A stretch of DNA of 64,000 nt, from contig JAHRHY010000011.1 in NCBI GenBank assembly GCA_019671135.1, forward strand, positions 1,054,001-1,118,000, given 5' to 3'. The notes beneath the pieces are model-generated. The model made no database searches and was not told the DNA's origin. It saw only the letters and a list, made by a program, of their open reading frames with translations. Every line of letters begins with the position of its first letter. Position 1 is the first letter of the stretch. Source of the stretch: Linnemannia hyalina (Eukaryota > Mortierellomycota > Mortierellomycetes > Mortierellales > Mortierellaceae). This document shows, piece by piece, positions 40,501 through 52,135 of this stretch. A program made the position numbers and the translations under genes.

Positions 40501-41951
40501 GCGATGTTGCAGTCGATTTCGGAGGTGATATTGAACTCCAAGAGGAACGGCAACACTGAGGCTGCGGGCTTTGCGCAGATCGGCGTTCCTATCGGGTTTG
40601 GAGCAGAGGTGGACCCTGTCAAGATGTTGACTGAGATCTGGGATCAGGAGCATGCGCTTTACCAGGCCACATCTGGGGTCTCTCTTGCTTACTCGGCCGC
40701 AGCGTTGAACTCCAAGAAGAGAAAGCCCTCTGAGCCCTTTCATCAGCAACAGGATCAACCCAGCATCAGGATCTCCAAGGACGAGGTCGAGGCGACGGTT
40801 AAGACCTCCAACCTGACCTTGAACGACGGCACTCAACCTACCGATAGATCGACAAATAAGGGTCTCAACCCTTTCCCGTTCCCAAGAACACCTTACCGAC
40901 CACTCGCTGCTAGCAATGGCGTCAAGGCACCCAATAGCGTGCTAATCCCATCCAAATCGATCACATCCTCCTACTTGGTGTCGATTGTTCCTTGTGACAT
41001 TGTCTACCACCCTGAGAAAGCGACTGAGGAAAACCATTTGGATCAACACGCCACCCTCTTGCTGTGCGAGATCCTCTCTCGCAGCGAGGGTCCTCTCTAC
41101 TCGGCTATCCGAGGTCAGGGTTACGCGTATGGATGTTCAATCTCGGTGTATCTTTGGACGGCCCAGATGGCGTTTGAGATCCGAGATGCCATGGATCCTG
41201 TCAAGGCCTATGATGCCTTCTTAGATATCATTCGTCGTATGGACACAGAGTGGGAAGAGACTGTTGGAGGCCAGTTTGAGATTGAGACTGCAATGGCTTC
41301 TCAGGCTTACCAGACTTGTATGGAGCGTGCTACTGCTGGTGGTGCCCTCTCCTGGGTCCTCCGCGGCGCTGTCCGGGTAAGCATTTGCCTTCTCTTCTCA
41401 TTTTTCATTTCATGGTTTTTTGTGCTGTCTTCAGTGTAAGATACTAACTCTGTGTTTCTATCTTTTTATGCATGTTTCTATAGGGATATACTTCATTGGA
41501 TGAGCTGTCCAAAACGGGCAACTATCTCAACAAGGTCACCGTTGACGATTTGAAGAGAGTCTACAACAAGTACTTCAAGCAATTCCTAAACGGACGCGAC
41601 GGGTAAGCAAACCTAGGCGATTGGAGGTGCAATCGCTTTGTTATCTCAAAACTGTTCTCAAAACTGTCAATCCAAAGCCATGGAAACTTATCACTTCTCC
41701 TCCTCTCCTCTTCTCGCTATACATCCAGACTGACAACAGTGTTGTTGACACCCCCATCGCCTCCCGAGTCGATCAAGTCCCACTTTGCGCAGTATGGAAT
41801 CAACTTCCAGGAGGCAGCCCTTCAGGATTTCGAAATCGAACCCACTTACGACTTTCTCCCCAGTTCGAGCGCGCCTTCGTCAAGGATTATCTCACCTGCT
41901 GGAACCACGCCTGGGTCGCCTCTTTCTTCGTCTAGTTCTTCTGTTGCCTAA
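37511..41951 (+). CDS. M16-family zinc metalloprotease (YOL098C type)
   Basis: Six exons, 37511-37706, 37819-37910, 38012-38218, 38371-41376, 41484-41602 and 41729-41951, encode 1280 aa. The inverted zinc motif H-x-x-E-H is HTLEH (about residues 61-65), followed by LVFCGSTNYPNRG. The third zinc ligand is likely the Glu in GVVFSEM (about 154). Later segments (YHPSNMTIVVAGD; LLCEILSRSEGPLYSAIRGQ) match the C-terminal half of pitrilysins. The closest match in form is the cytosolic M16C-type protein of yeast YOL098C, whose substrate is unknown. A long acidic insertion (about residues 370-433, runs of Asp/Glu/Ser) separates two lobes. The N-terminus does not look like a mitochondrial presequence. 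It converges with COQ2, 294 bp between stops. Confidence 0.9.
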
Positions 41952-42245
41952 TTCATTTCACTCCCTCCCTCCCTCCCACTAATATATGCCTACTTGTTTG
42001 TTAGTTTTTTGTACTCCACATTTTTTTTCTTCGTCATACCCACTCATTAAAGCATTTTTAGAACAATACCTTTTGGGGGATGAATGGTTGTGTTGTATGG
42101 GAGTTACTGTTTGTTGGTGTGTTGGTATCCTTCAAAACATATCATTCTGCAGAATAACGATAGACACCCTCAACCTTGAAGTTAGCTCAACCTTCAAGTT
42201 AGAAAAATAAGAAATACCCTTGTGGCGTTCTTTATTTTATCTATT

Positions 42246-43781
42246 CTACATCATCAACTGGTGAAGGTAGTCTCCAGCGATACCGCTGAACACCAAGGCA
42301 CCTGTCCACTTGTTACTAGCAAACTTGGTCCAACAGTCTACAGGATTCTCATAGTCGACAGTCCTGAGTTGCCATGCCAAATGAGCAGCTGCACCGCCAA
42401 CAGAGAGAGCATAGAACAACGGTCCTTGGTCGTTCATGTATCCCGCTAATGCCAACATAGAGACCATTCCTGTCGAGAAGGCGGCCAAGAACTCGGGGGT
42501 CTTGTCACCAAAGCGGAGGGCCGTAGACTTGACGCCGATCTTGACGTCGTCCTTTTTGTCTTGGTGGGCGTAGATGGTATCGTAGACGAGGGTCCAACAG
42601 ACACCTGAGGCATAGAGAGGGAGAGCAACTGGCCAGTTGGCAGCCCCCAGCATGGCGGACGATCCCAGCAATGCGCCCCAGTTAAATGCAAGTCCGAGAA
42701 CAACTTGAGGCCAATATGTAATACGCTTCATGGCTGGATAACTCACAACCAGCGACAAGGAAGAAGCGCCAAGAAGAATGCTAGGAAGAAGGATCACGCA
42801 TAGGATATGTTTTAAAATAAAAAATAAAAAATTAAAATTAAAAAAAAAATGGATAAAGTAGAGAGGCTCAACAGCTATCCCTCATATGCCCCCGCCCCGT
42901 TCTTTTTTTTTTTTGTTCGTTACCTGTAGAGGTTGAGCTGGGTCAATACTGCAAGTCCTGCGCCGAGTTGAAGACCCAAGAAGGCGATGGCTTGGGTTGG
43001 TGAAACGGCACCAGAGGCTAGAGGTCGAACCTTTGTCCGCTCGACCTTCTTGTCGATGTTGCGATCCCAGAGGTCGTTGATGGTACATCCTGCGCCACGC
43101 ATGATAACAGCTCCGACTCCAAAGAGTCCAATTGTAGAGAGTGTTGATGTCCAAGGGAGGTGGGCACTGTATGAAGCCATTGTGATTCCCCAGGCTAAAA
43201 AGTGCAAGAGAAAAGAATAATAAGAAAATAATAAATCGAGTAAGACATTGACAAACTCGATAACGTGGACAATCGAAACAGGGGTCCCTTCCCCCCCCCC
43301 CCCAAGATCCAGATCAATTACCGCAGGGCCAAAACAGAAGCCAAGTTCCAATGGGCTTGTCAATGCGTGTCAGGTAAAGGTAAGGCTGGACGGACTTTGG
43401 CATCCGGTCCAACCAGGTTCCTGGGATGACTGCAGAAAGCAGGGCGTCCTTGTTCTCGTCGACAGTTTGGGCGTTCGTTCCTGTGGAGAAGGTGTGCCTG
43501 AGTCCATTGGTGATTGATGGTGCTCCATATGTCCGCTCTCTGACGACTGACAGCATATTGACGGGTGCTGCGCCTGCAGATTTGCTCTTGGCCCTGAGAG
43601 ATCTCCTCGCGAACATGGTCAGGGTCCTAGAGGGCAAGAGTGATCTGTTTAAGCCCATTCCGTGAGAAAGTGGTGCATGGTACTGTGTCGACTTGAGTTG
43701 TGAAAGGATGAATGTTTGGCGTGTTTTGACTGTGCCGATGGCAACATGGTGCCAAATCGATGCTCCTGCGCTATTCAGCAT
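42246..43781 (-). CDS. COQ2: 4-hydroxybenzoate polyprenyltransferase, mitochondrial
   Basis: Three exons, 43781-43322, 43194-42924 and 42780-42246, encode 421 aa. The enzyme attaches the polyprenyl tail to 4-hydroxybenzoate in ubiquinone synthesis at the mitochondrial inner membrane. The N-terminal 100 residues are rich in Arg, Ser and Thr, fitting a mitochondrial presequence. [21 protein letters not shown] marks the start of the membrane domain. The two Asp-rich prenyl-diphosphate sites are NDLWDRNID and [12 protein letters not shown]. Several hydrophobic helices follow. The acceptor of intron 2 (ending CTAG at 42781) was chosen because it restores the family segment [12 protein letters not shown]. 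It lies 134 bp downstream of the helicase gene on the same strand. Confidence 0.95.
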
Positions 43782-43915
43782 CGTTAAAATGGAGAGTGTG
43801 TGAAGTAGAAAAGCGCAAGGAAGGACCCGGCATAATTATTTATCTGACTGACTGTGTTTCTGTTCATTCCGGAGACGCCACTAATATTTTCAGGAACATT
43901 TTTTATTGGCGTTGA

Positions 43916-45980
43916 TCATGACCACCTCTGCTTCTTGGCCCCAAGAGCCCCACCGCCGCTGCCGCCTTGGCTCTGCTGAGCAAAAGCAGTTTTCCGCTTG
44001 GAGGTGTTGGCTGCAGGTCCCGCTGAGGCTAGTTGCTGGGACGAATCCAATATCCGGCGGGTGTCCCGGACTACTAGGTGTTTGAGTTGTGGCGGAAGGG
44101 GTGTCACTTGATTGGTGTCCAGTCCATCCAGCATGCTTGCGAACTCGCTGTGGATCGACTGGTGGTCGTTGTTGATAAAGGTAATGGCCCATGCCATACC
44201 GCCAAGCTTAGGTCCGCCCTTGATTCGCGCTGCCACCTTGGTCGCCACCTCTGGGTCCGCACGCCCGACACGGTGCACGTACTCTATGATGGATGGCGCC
44301 ATGTCAAAGTTGATGACTGTCGCAACATGCAGATCCAGACCTCGAGCAAGAAGACCCGTCGCCACGACCACAGGCAGTGTGCCATCCACAATGGACTTTA
44401 ATATTGACGCTCGCTCCTCTAGAGATTTGTCGCCGTGAACAGAAGCGGCCTTAACCCCAGGGCACTTGGCCTGGATTGCGCTCGCCAACAGGTCAGCCCC
44501 GACTCGAGACTCCACGAATATCAAGACCGGTGGTCGGTAGTACTTTGGGTCCTTGAGAAGCGAAAAGAGTTGTTTCTTCTTGGAGTCGTTCTCTACCCAT
44601 ATGATTGTCTGCTTGACCTTGGAGGAGGGCGAAAAGATGTCCGTGACGCGTGCAGTCGGCTTTGGTTCCTGTTTCTGCTCCTTCATGTCACCGATCCTGA
44701 TCCTGAGAGGATTCTCCATATGCTTTTCGACGAGCCGTTGGATCTGCTTCGAGATGGTTGCCGAGCACATGATAGACTGACGACCGTGGGGAGGATTCGG
44801 AAGGATATCCAGAATCTTCTTGACCTGCATCCCAAAGCCAAGACTGAACATCACGTCGACCTCATCCAACACTAGGCAAAACACGTTCGAAAAGGTGATG
44901 TCCGTGTGCTTGGCAAGAATGTCGATGAGTCGTCCTGGTGTAGCGATGACGATTTGAATATTCTGCGAAAGTCGATGTGCTTGGCTTGCCATGGCTTGGC
45001 CTCCAACAAGCAATGCCGTCCGCATGTTTGGCATCCCCTTAACAACATCCTTGGCAACCTGCTCGATCTGCATCGCCAGCTCGCGAGTCGGTGTCAAGAC
45101 CAATGCGTAGGGTCCTTGCATCATAGCCGCTGAGGATTGCGATAGTCCATAGGCATGGGTGAGGATCGGTACCAAGAATCCCGCGGTCTTGCCAGATCCT
45201 GTCTCGGCAGAGATGATCATGTCTCGTCCAGATAGTCCAGCTGGGATCGACTGCACCTGAACACTCCTCGGTCGCGCAAATCCCCTGTCGGCCAAGTTTG
45301 TAAGCATCTTGGCGGGAAGCCCACAGTCTTCGAAGGACATGATGGGCTTTGGAGGGTGCTTGCCCTCGATATGAATCTTGTGAGCCTCTCGAAGGTCCTT
45401 GACATCCTGAGGTGACATAGATGCTATCTTAGCTGACTCTCTATATCCGGTGACATTGGTAATGATCCTGGTGGTTGAGTAGGTAGTCTGGGGCGCATGA
45501 GCAGACGGTGCTTGAGACGACTCAGCGAGTGTATCGGATGGGAATGGCATAAGGGCGTGTTCCAATCCATGCTGTGTCGATTGATCAGAGTTGCTCTGGT
45601 GGGTGACTGTGTCTCCGTTGCTAATGATAGAAACCCAAAATGCTACAGTCAGCAAACCATTATTATCACGGTGGTTCACTTTGTTCGAAAGTTGCTTTCC
45701 TGTCTGCTTCATACCTACTGCTGCTGCTGCTGCCGTTGTTATTGTTGGTGTCGTTGTGCCTAAAAGGAACCTTTAGGTCCAGGTTTGTCCGTCGTGCCGC
45801 CATTCTTTCTGCAAGCCACTGTGCGTGTTCATTCTGACCGTCCTGATGTATAACAGCTTGCATGAGGGTGTCGCCAGGATGAGTTGTAGCTGTTGTTAGT
45901 TGCTGCACAGGCGAGCGTGAGGGGACGCGAGAAGGCGTCTGAGAACCCTTCCGTGTGCTGATGCTCCTTGGGACAAACAT
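43916..45980 (-). CDS. DEAD-box RNA helicase, DDX59-like
   Basis: Two exons, 45980-45715 and 45620-43916, encode 656 aa. Helicase motifs in order are a Q motif (FEDCGLPAKMLTNLADRGFARP with VQVQ), AETGSGKT (I), PTRELA (Ia), ATPGRL (Ib), DEVD in place of DEAD (II), SAT (III), and an RGLD-type segment (LLARGLDL). Motif VI is atypical, HRVGRADPE rather than HRxGRxxR. The segments IIWVENDSKKKQLFSLL, PPVLIFVESRVGADLL and AITFINN follow human DDX59 closely. The zf-HIT finger of animal DDX59 is not seen; the N-terminus is Ser/Asn-rich instead. The role is unclear in fungi. The promoter diverges from the gene at 46375. Confidence 0.88.
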
Positions 45981-46374
45981 GGGTTGCTAGGACATGCTGC
46001 TGGGTGTTGTTGATGAGGTGGAGGAGAAAGAACTTTAAGTGGCGAATGACTCTTTCCGTATTAAAAGTGGGCCCTTGCTCACCCATCTCTCTCTCCCTTT
46101 TTGCTACTTGGTTCCCCTCAACCTTTTTTTTACCTTTGTTTATTCCCACCCCATTCACTCCTTCTTTTTCTTCCTTGTCCTCCCTTCTCCATTCTCACAA
46201 CAATAGAGAAAACTTCATTCCACACTTCCTCACAAAACAAACCTCCCATCCTCATTCAACAGCACCAGCTTCACCAACGAGAACTACTTGACTTCTTCGC
46301 TTTTTTTTTCCTGTTTGCGCTGCCTCCTCTTCCATATTCACTCACACCACCACACAGAGAACCCCACCGAAACA
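45981..46374. promoter_or_regulatory. Divergent promoter, helicase and Ser/Thr-rich protein
   Basis: This 394-bp shared region is CT-rich on the plus strand toward 46375. No specific factor site is clear. Confidence 0.5.
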
Positions 46375-48528
46375 ATGGAGAGCACTGCGACCCTTGCCAG
46401 CGGTGTGCCGCAGACTGAACAGACAGCTGCTGCTTCGCGGCCTGCCAGCGTCGAAGGCTCCTTGCTCCCTGTTGCCGCCGATACCACCAACAGCGCCAGC
46501 AATATTGCCCACTCTTCTGCAGAGCTGAACAAGGCGATCCCCCTCCAAGAGTCGTACAGTCCGTGGGACATGCCACCCATTATCCACCCCGTCTCGTCCA
46601 GCGCAGAGTCCAAAGCCAATACCGGTGGCCTCAAAGGTTTCTCCAACACCAACACCACATGGCCCCTCTTCCGATCCAAGCCTCACCCAACAATATCTGT
46701 CCCTATAACGCCAGCTAGCCACTCCAGGTCCAACTTTGACATGGCAGCACCATCGACACCTCCCCGGAATTCAGCCTATTCTAACGCTGATGACTCTGAT
46801 AATGCAATGTGTACCCCGACATTTGGCTCCGGCAGCTACTCGCGCAGGAATAGTGCTATCAGCGTCATGGCCCTTGACACGCCGCCTCCGTTGTCTTTAA
46901 TGGACCTCGAGTCGTCCTCCTCCCATTCTGGGTCAAGCTTTGGGTCTGTAGCTGGTCTGGGCTCTGGCAGCCAAGGACCGTTGACTCGGTCCTCTGAAGG
47001 CGGCTTTAGCGGATATCCCTTCCCCCTATTCAGCATGAGGGGCGATATCTCTCACACATTGTCACGACGCAGCTCTAGGGCCAATAGTGTTTCAATGGAG
47101 TCTCGACACGTTAGGAAACCGTCAGAGGATACCAATATGAGCGACGGTGGCAACAATTCTGGAAGCGAACGCAGTCGAAGACATTCGCCAGCCGTTGTTC
47201 CGTTTGAGAGAAGTGTGCGGCGGTCAGCCCTCCTAGTAAGTTGATATCTGGTAACAGCGTGTACTGCGAGTGTCCAAGTCATACTTTATGTCAACAGCAG
47301 TCTAACGCATGTCCTCGCATCCTTATAGCCTAAACCCAAAGGCCTACTCAAAGTGTTTTCTCAACTCGAGGTAACTCCACCAATAATGGATACCACCGCT
47401 TTCTACAATGGCGAGAAACGTCTAGTTGTGATACTTATGGTTTTTATTCAACTCTCACTCTCATTTTATAGGAGGAAGCTCATCATAATCGCCACGAGTA
47501 TGACCACGAGCGCGAGACGACTCAAGTACGCAGTGGCAATGGGGCGGAATCTGGACCAACTCTCATGGACACTGGAGGGGTTAGTTGCACTTTTTATCTG
47601 ACCACTTACCTGTCTATGCTGCGAACTCGTTAGAGTGTTCTAACTTCATGTTGGTATTTGAACAACATAGGCCACTGTACCTCGCCATGGGACTCCTCCG
47701 CTTCATTTGTTGGGCAACATGCGTCGGCCGTCAACATCCCGCTTGAATCCCGAACAAGAGCTACACGTATATTCAACCTCTATTTTGCCATACAAAACGA
47801 AGATGCCAAACACACCGCCGGTTGTACTCATCATCAAAATTAATTGCGCTTGAAAATATTAGGACTTTCAACGACAACAGGAAGAGTTTAACAAGATATA
47901 CCAGCTGCAACAACTGCAGCAACTTTCGCAGACGACAGCTCATGCAGAGACTCAACCCCACCCTCACCCTTTGCAGGCAATGCTACCAGTCCAGGAATCA
48001 CAGAACGTGGAGGGTCCTGCTCATCCATCATATCTAGCCCAGTACACGTCCATGACATCCTCGCCATCTTCGCCACTGCTGGCACCAATGTCGACGCGTT
48101 CAAAGCGCAAGTCTTCGACCTGTGAGGAGCGATTCGATCCATACCACAGTATCCATCTCAAACGGAGGGCAGTGTCGCCGTCTATAGGACCACTTGTCAG
48201 CCATCGGAGGAGCCCTTCGAGTTCACCCGCTCGTCACTTGACAGGACACTCTCGATCCAAGATTGCCTCACTTCCGTCACCCTCAGGCACCGGATCGTTC
48301 TTTAGACATGGGCATGGACCCTTTGGAGTGGTTGCTCCTGGAATGCACGGTGGAGTCCATCCGACCGGCAACGCGCACGGATCGACCACGACGGGGGATA
48401 GTATCGCTGGGAACGGGCTGCCTTCAAACAATAGCAGCAGCGCAATATCCACTACGCTCAACCTTCAACATACTTCACGCTCGTTCTCCGAACTCTCGTT
48501 GGGCATGACCAAGAACCAACAAGCATAG
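46375..48528 (+). CDS. Uncharacterised Ser/Thr-rich, low-complexity protein
   Basis: Five exons, 46375-47235, 47329-47370, 47472-47525, 47671-47766 and 47863-48528, join to 572 aa. The middle, coded by the short exons, is the only ordered-looking part: PKPKGLLKVFSQLEEEAHH, an acidic/His stretch, then a Gln-rich helix (DFQRQQEEFNKIYQLQQLQQL). The flanks are rich in Ser, Pro and Thr with many R-R-x-S and S-P sites (RRNSA, RRHSP, RRSSRANS), possible kinase targets. Basic clusters (RSKRKSS, HLKRRA) could be nuclear signals. I recognise no domain. The short middle exons with conserved phase support it being a real gene. Confidence 0.7.
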
Positions 48529-48814
48529 ATACCACTTCAATACGATTTTGCGTTCGTTCCTTCATTATTTTAGAAAAAAGAATGGTCAGACCATGTTATG
48601 TTGCACAAATTGGCCAGGAAAGAACAGGAAGAGCAGGGTGCACAAGATCGAGTGATTGGGGAACAAAAAGTTTCTGACCAATACTATCGAAGAATAGAGA
48701 AAACATATATATATAATGAAAGGGCGCCAGCTGGACCCATGCCTCCTTTGAACCATTGGCATTGGGCCAAGCAATAGCAAAAGAGAAGGTCGCTCCCAGA
48801 GGGGCAAAAGGAAT

Positions 48815-48886
48815 GGGCCGAACCGGGAATTGAACCCGGGACCTCTCGCACCCTAAGCGAGAATTATACCACTAAACCATCCGGCC
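48815..48886 (-). tRNA. tRNA-Pro (AGG), copy 3
   Basis: The 72-nt sequence is identical to the other copies, with anticodon AGG in loop TTAGGGT and complete stems. It is the left arm of the second inverted pair. The DNA just past its 3' end reads attccttttgcc, giving a TTTT stop. Confidence 0.97.
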
Positions 48887-49032
48887 AATCATATTGATGG
48901 ATCCATGTAATTCTTTGTCGTACTGGTTCCTATTGCCAATTACGCCACCAATCTAGCGACGCCACCAAATCTGAGGCAAATTGGTAACTCAAGAATCACA
49001 CTGCTGCCAAATCTTGCAAATATCAATAAGTC

Positions 49033-49104
49033 GGCCGGATGGTTTAGTGGTATAATTCTCGCTTAGGGTGCGAGAGGTCCCGGGTTCAATTCCCGGTTCG
49101 GCCC
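49033..49104 (+). tRNA. tRNA-Pro (AGG), copy 4
   Basis: It is identical to copies 1-3 and forms the right arm of the second inverted pair. A TTTT stop follows the mature 3' end within about ten bases. Confidence 0.97.
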
Positions 49105-51718
49105 ATTCCTTTTGCCCCTCTGGGAGCGACCTTCTCTTTTGCTATTGCTTGGCCCAATGCCAATGGTTCAAAGGAGGCATGGGTCCAGCTGGGCGCCCTT
49201 TCACTCTGTCTCTTTGGTCCCGATGACCTTTGCAGCCTTCTCTTTTTTTTTGTTCTTCCTCTTCTCTAGAATATGACATTTAATGCTCCCTCAAAGCATG
49301 CATTGTGCTACAACGAAGCCTGGTACTTGCAACAAATACGAGATCCGTGAGTACCATTTTTTTGACAAATGCTTTCGGTCAAAGAGTCCATGAACTACAT
49401 GTCAAAATTGAGCATTGATCAAGGATGAAAAAAGGGTTGCGCGATGACATCTTTTTTACACGTCTGCCAGGCTCACTTATTTCCCCTGAGGTCAGGGATC
49501 TCTCTAGTTTTGTTCGTTATTTTTTTTCTTTTTCTTTCTTCCTCCTCTTTTTCGTCTTCTCTCAGTTCTGTACGAGAATACCTTCAATGGGAAAAAAAGT
49601 GTGTGATGGACACAGGTATTATTGAGCACACGCTTGACCAAAGACCATAATCAACATTATCGGCGAATACTATGGCGCCCTAGTTGTCTTCGGTGCTTTT
49701 TTCTCTTATTAATTTCTTCTTCACGGCCGCTCCGCCCAATGCAAAGGGGAAAAAAGGACGCGCCACTTAACTTAGTTTCAATTCTGGCAGCCACCACTGC
49801 CGAAGCCCTAGATGGTCCATGCAAAAGAGAAGGGACCCACACAGTAAATATGATTGGCGGATGTGTATTGTTATAAATAGAGGCAATGTAAGCTCTAGCT
49901 CATCTCTCCAAAAGTCATGCTCAGCGCCAGAGTGCCGCTGATCCCCTCGTTGCTTGTACCGCCAGGCAAGCGAATAGGGCATACCTATTGAGGTCCCCAC
50001 GAACCCCCTCGTCGTCATTGACGTACTACCCTAAATCTTCACACTTGAAATTAGTCTCTCCTTCTTGAAGTTTCCTTCCTTTTCGCCTTGGAACTACTCT
50101 AGATACAACTATCCTTCCCTACCTCTAATCTACTCGCCAAGTACTTATACTCGTTTATCTATAAAAACCTCTACATTGGAACTACTCTAGTACTGCTCGT
50201 AAAGATGCAAGGCCACCCTCAAATCCATCACCACTACTCCTAGGCCTAAAATCTTTCAGTGTATGTGTGTGTCAAGTCAAACGCGCTACTTTTTTCTATT
50301 CGCGCGGCACAGCATTGGTTGTGGCTATTTTTTTTCTCACTCCTAACAATTCTACACTTCTTCTTTTAGTCAGCGCGCTCAGATCCATCATTCTCGCTCT
50401 ATTATTCGAGCTTGCCGAAACCTCTGCATACCGTTTTTGCATTCCTATAAAGAAAGTCCAAGGTCGACAATGCTACGAAAAAGATTAACAATCGATGCCA
50501 TCTCTGTTGTTTTCGCATGCGCAAGCCATGAGTCCTTGTCGCCTAGTTGGAAGCGTTCGGCGTTTACTGGACGAGATATTCTTCGTTATCAAAAAAATAA
50601 TAAAGTCGCCCGTTTCCTGGCCAGTCAACGCGTAATGAGATCCCAAGCAACTATCTGTGCCATACATTCTCTATTTTTTTTGTTCGTTTGATATCCCCAG
50701 CATGGGTTGCATGTCTGGCATGCCTTTCTGCTTGTTCAGGCGTTTCCAATACACAAGGTAGACTCATGCGAAAATCCTTGGACACCTTTCAGTTTGTCTT
50801 ATCTGCGCAAGTCCCATTCTTGTCTTTATTCTATTGGAAACTGTTTTATGATGATAGAAGAGTAAATAGTCGAGAGATGTCATCCAGCTCTTGCAACACA
50901 CAAAGCAATGAGACCTTTGAACTCAATGTCAAATTGAATCCTGAAGCTCAAAATTGCTCAACCTCAAAAACGTTACTAAACACAAGTCTCAAGCATATCC
51001 CTGAGCTTGGCACAAGAAAAAAAGCAGTAGAGGCGATGGTATACAAGTTGACAAATAAAGGGTTGCTGGTTGAACCCATGCAAAGAAAGTATTTCTGACG
51101 TGACCTGTGTGGTCATAAATAAAATGTCAAATTGATCAAGGACTTAAACCTGTCGATACAATAGAAAATGAGGTTCCCGACAGTGCATTGACACATGGGC
51201 GCGACTCTCCTCTCTCTTCATGTGTTTATTTTGCTTGTTAGTTATTATATCCTCTTGCCTAGAGTTCGTCACAATGCGCTGTTAAATGTAAATGAGGTGG
51301 CCAAACAAAAGAGCAAAAACAGAACAAAAGAAACAGTGCAATGCCGAGTTGAACCAATAGTGCTATAATTGCAATTCCTTGCTTGCTTTCAACTCTTCTG
51401 ATGACAAAGAGTCGGGCAGTGACCTCTACTTAGACAACAAAACGTGAAACTGATAGCTTTAAACCAAAACGAGCAGCTGAACCCAATTTTGGACGCCTGA
51501 AATCTTGATAGAAATCGCACTTTTTTACGTTCTCTTCAATCCCCGACGCGTCCAGGTCGGATTAAACGCTACTAAAATAAGCACAGACACCATGCATACC
51601 ACTAAGGCCCCTAAAACAGGCTCTCGCCAAGTACGATCCTTACCAAACCCCAGATAAAGCTCGCCAGCAAGCAAGTACGGATTCATAACTAAGACTGATT
51701 TTCAGTTATCATCAAGTT
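49105..51718. other. Gene-poor region between tRNA-Pro genes
   Basis: No supported gene. It is A/T-richer than the gene regions, with a 15-bp direct repeat TTGGAACTACTCTAG at 50088-50102 and 50176-50190. One frame of 136 codons (50688-51098) has a Ser/Asn-rich second half but no recognisable domain, signal peptide or splice context, so I leave it uncalled. The region may be decayed transposon DNA. Confidence 0.5.
50088..50190. repeat. 15-bp direct repeat pair, 88 bp apart
   Basis: TTGGAACTACTCTAG occurs at 50088-50102 and again at 50176-50190, with diverged sequence between. It could be the remnant of a tandem or mobile repeat. Confidence 0.6.
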
Positions 51719-51790
51719 GGCCGGATGGTTTAGTGGTATAATTCTCGCTTAGGGTGCGAGAGGTCCCGGGTTCAATTCCCGGTTCGGCCC
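51719..51790 (+). tRNA. tRNA-Pro (AGG), copy 5
   Basis: It has the same 72-nt sequence as the four paired copies but stands alone. The 3' flank (aatctcttttgcttcc) resembles the flanks of the paired copies, while the upstream 140 bp does not clearly match the cassette spacer. It may be a single-gene relative or the surviving half of a cassette. Confidence 0.97.
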
Positions 51791-52135
51791 AATCTCTTTT
51801 GCTTCCACGACCTCGGACTCGGAGCTGTGGCTCCTGACGGTTGTGGAACTTTTTTTTTGCACATTGGGAGGAGTGAGAATGAAGGCGAGCATCATAGAAG
51901 AACAGCTGCTTGACTAAGAGAGCATTGATTGATGGTAAAGAAATGATAAGACTGCAAGTTTATTTTTTTTGGTTTGCCTCGGCGAGGCAAAGAGCTCGAT
52001 CCCTGTGTTTGCAGAGATGCAGAGAGGGTATCATGGGAATGGTGTGTGTAAGGCAGGTGGGGAGAGAGTGGGTATTCAAGTGTTCCCTTAGTATGTTGAG
52101 GCGAAAGAATGGAAAGGAAGGGGGGGGGTGATAAT
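51791..52135. other. Intergenic region
   Basis: It holds the 3' flanks of tRNA-Pro copy 5 and of the minus-strand GH5 gene. Nothing else is seen. Confidence 0.5.

Larger units (their letters stand above)
48718..49240. repeat. Inverted tRNA-Pro pair cassette, copy B
   Basis: The arms are 48718-48886 and 49033-49202. Each includes a full tRNA-Pro and about 97 bp of outer flank, and they match almost perfectly as inverted copies (the left arm has one C fewer in GGGCGCCAGC). The spacer is 48887-49032 (146 bp). In reverse complement the spacer and the outer flank near 49203-49240 (gggaccaaagagacagagtg) resemble the cassette at 4.4-4.8 kb. Copy B carries about 60 bp in its arms that copy A lacks. 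Confidence 0.85.

Noticed and set aside
50688..51098. Possible gene of 136 codons
   Set aside because: It has no recognised domain and no supporting promoter or splice signals. It is kept only as a low-interest observation.
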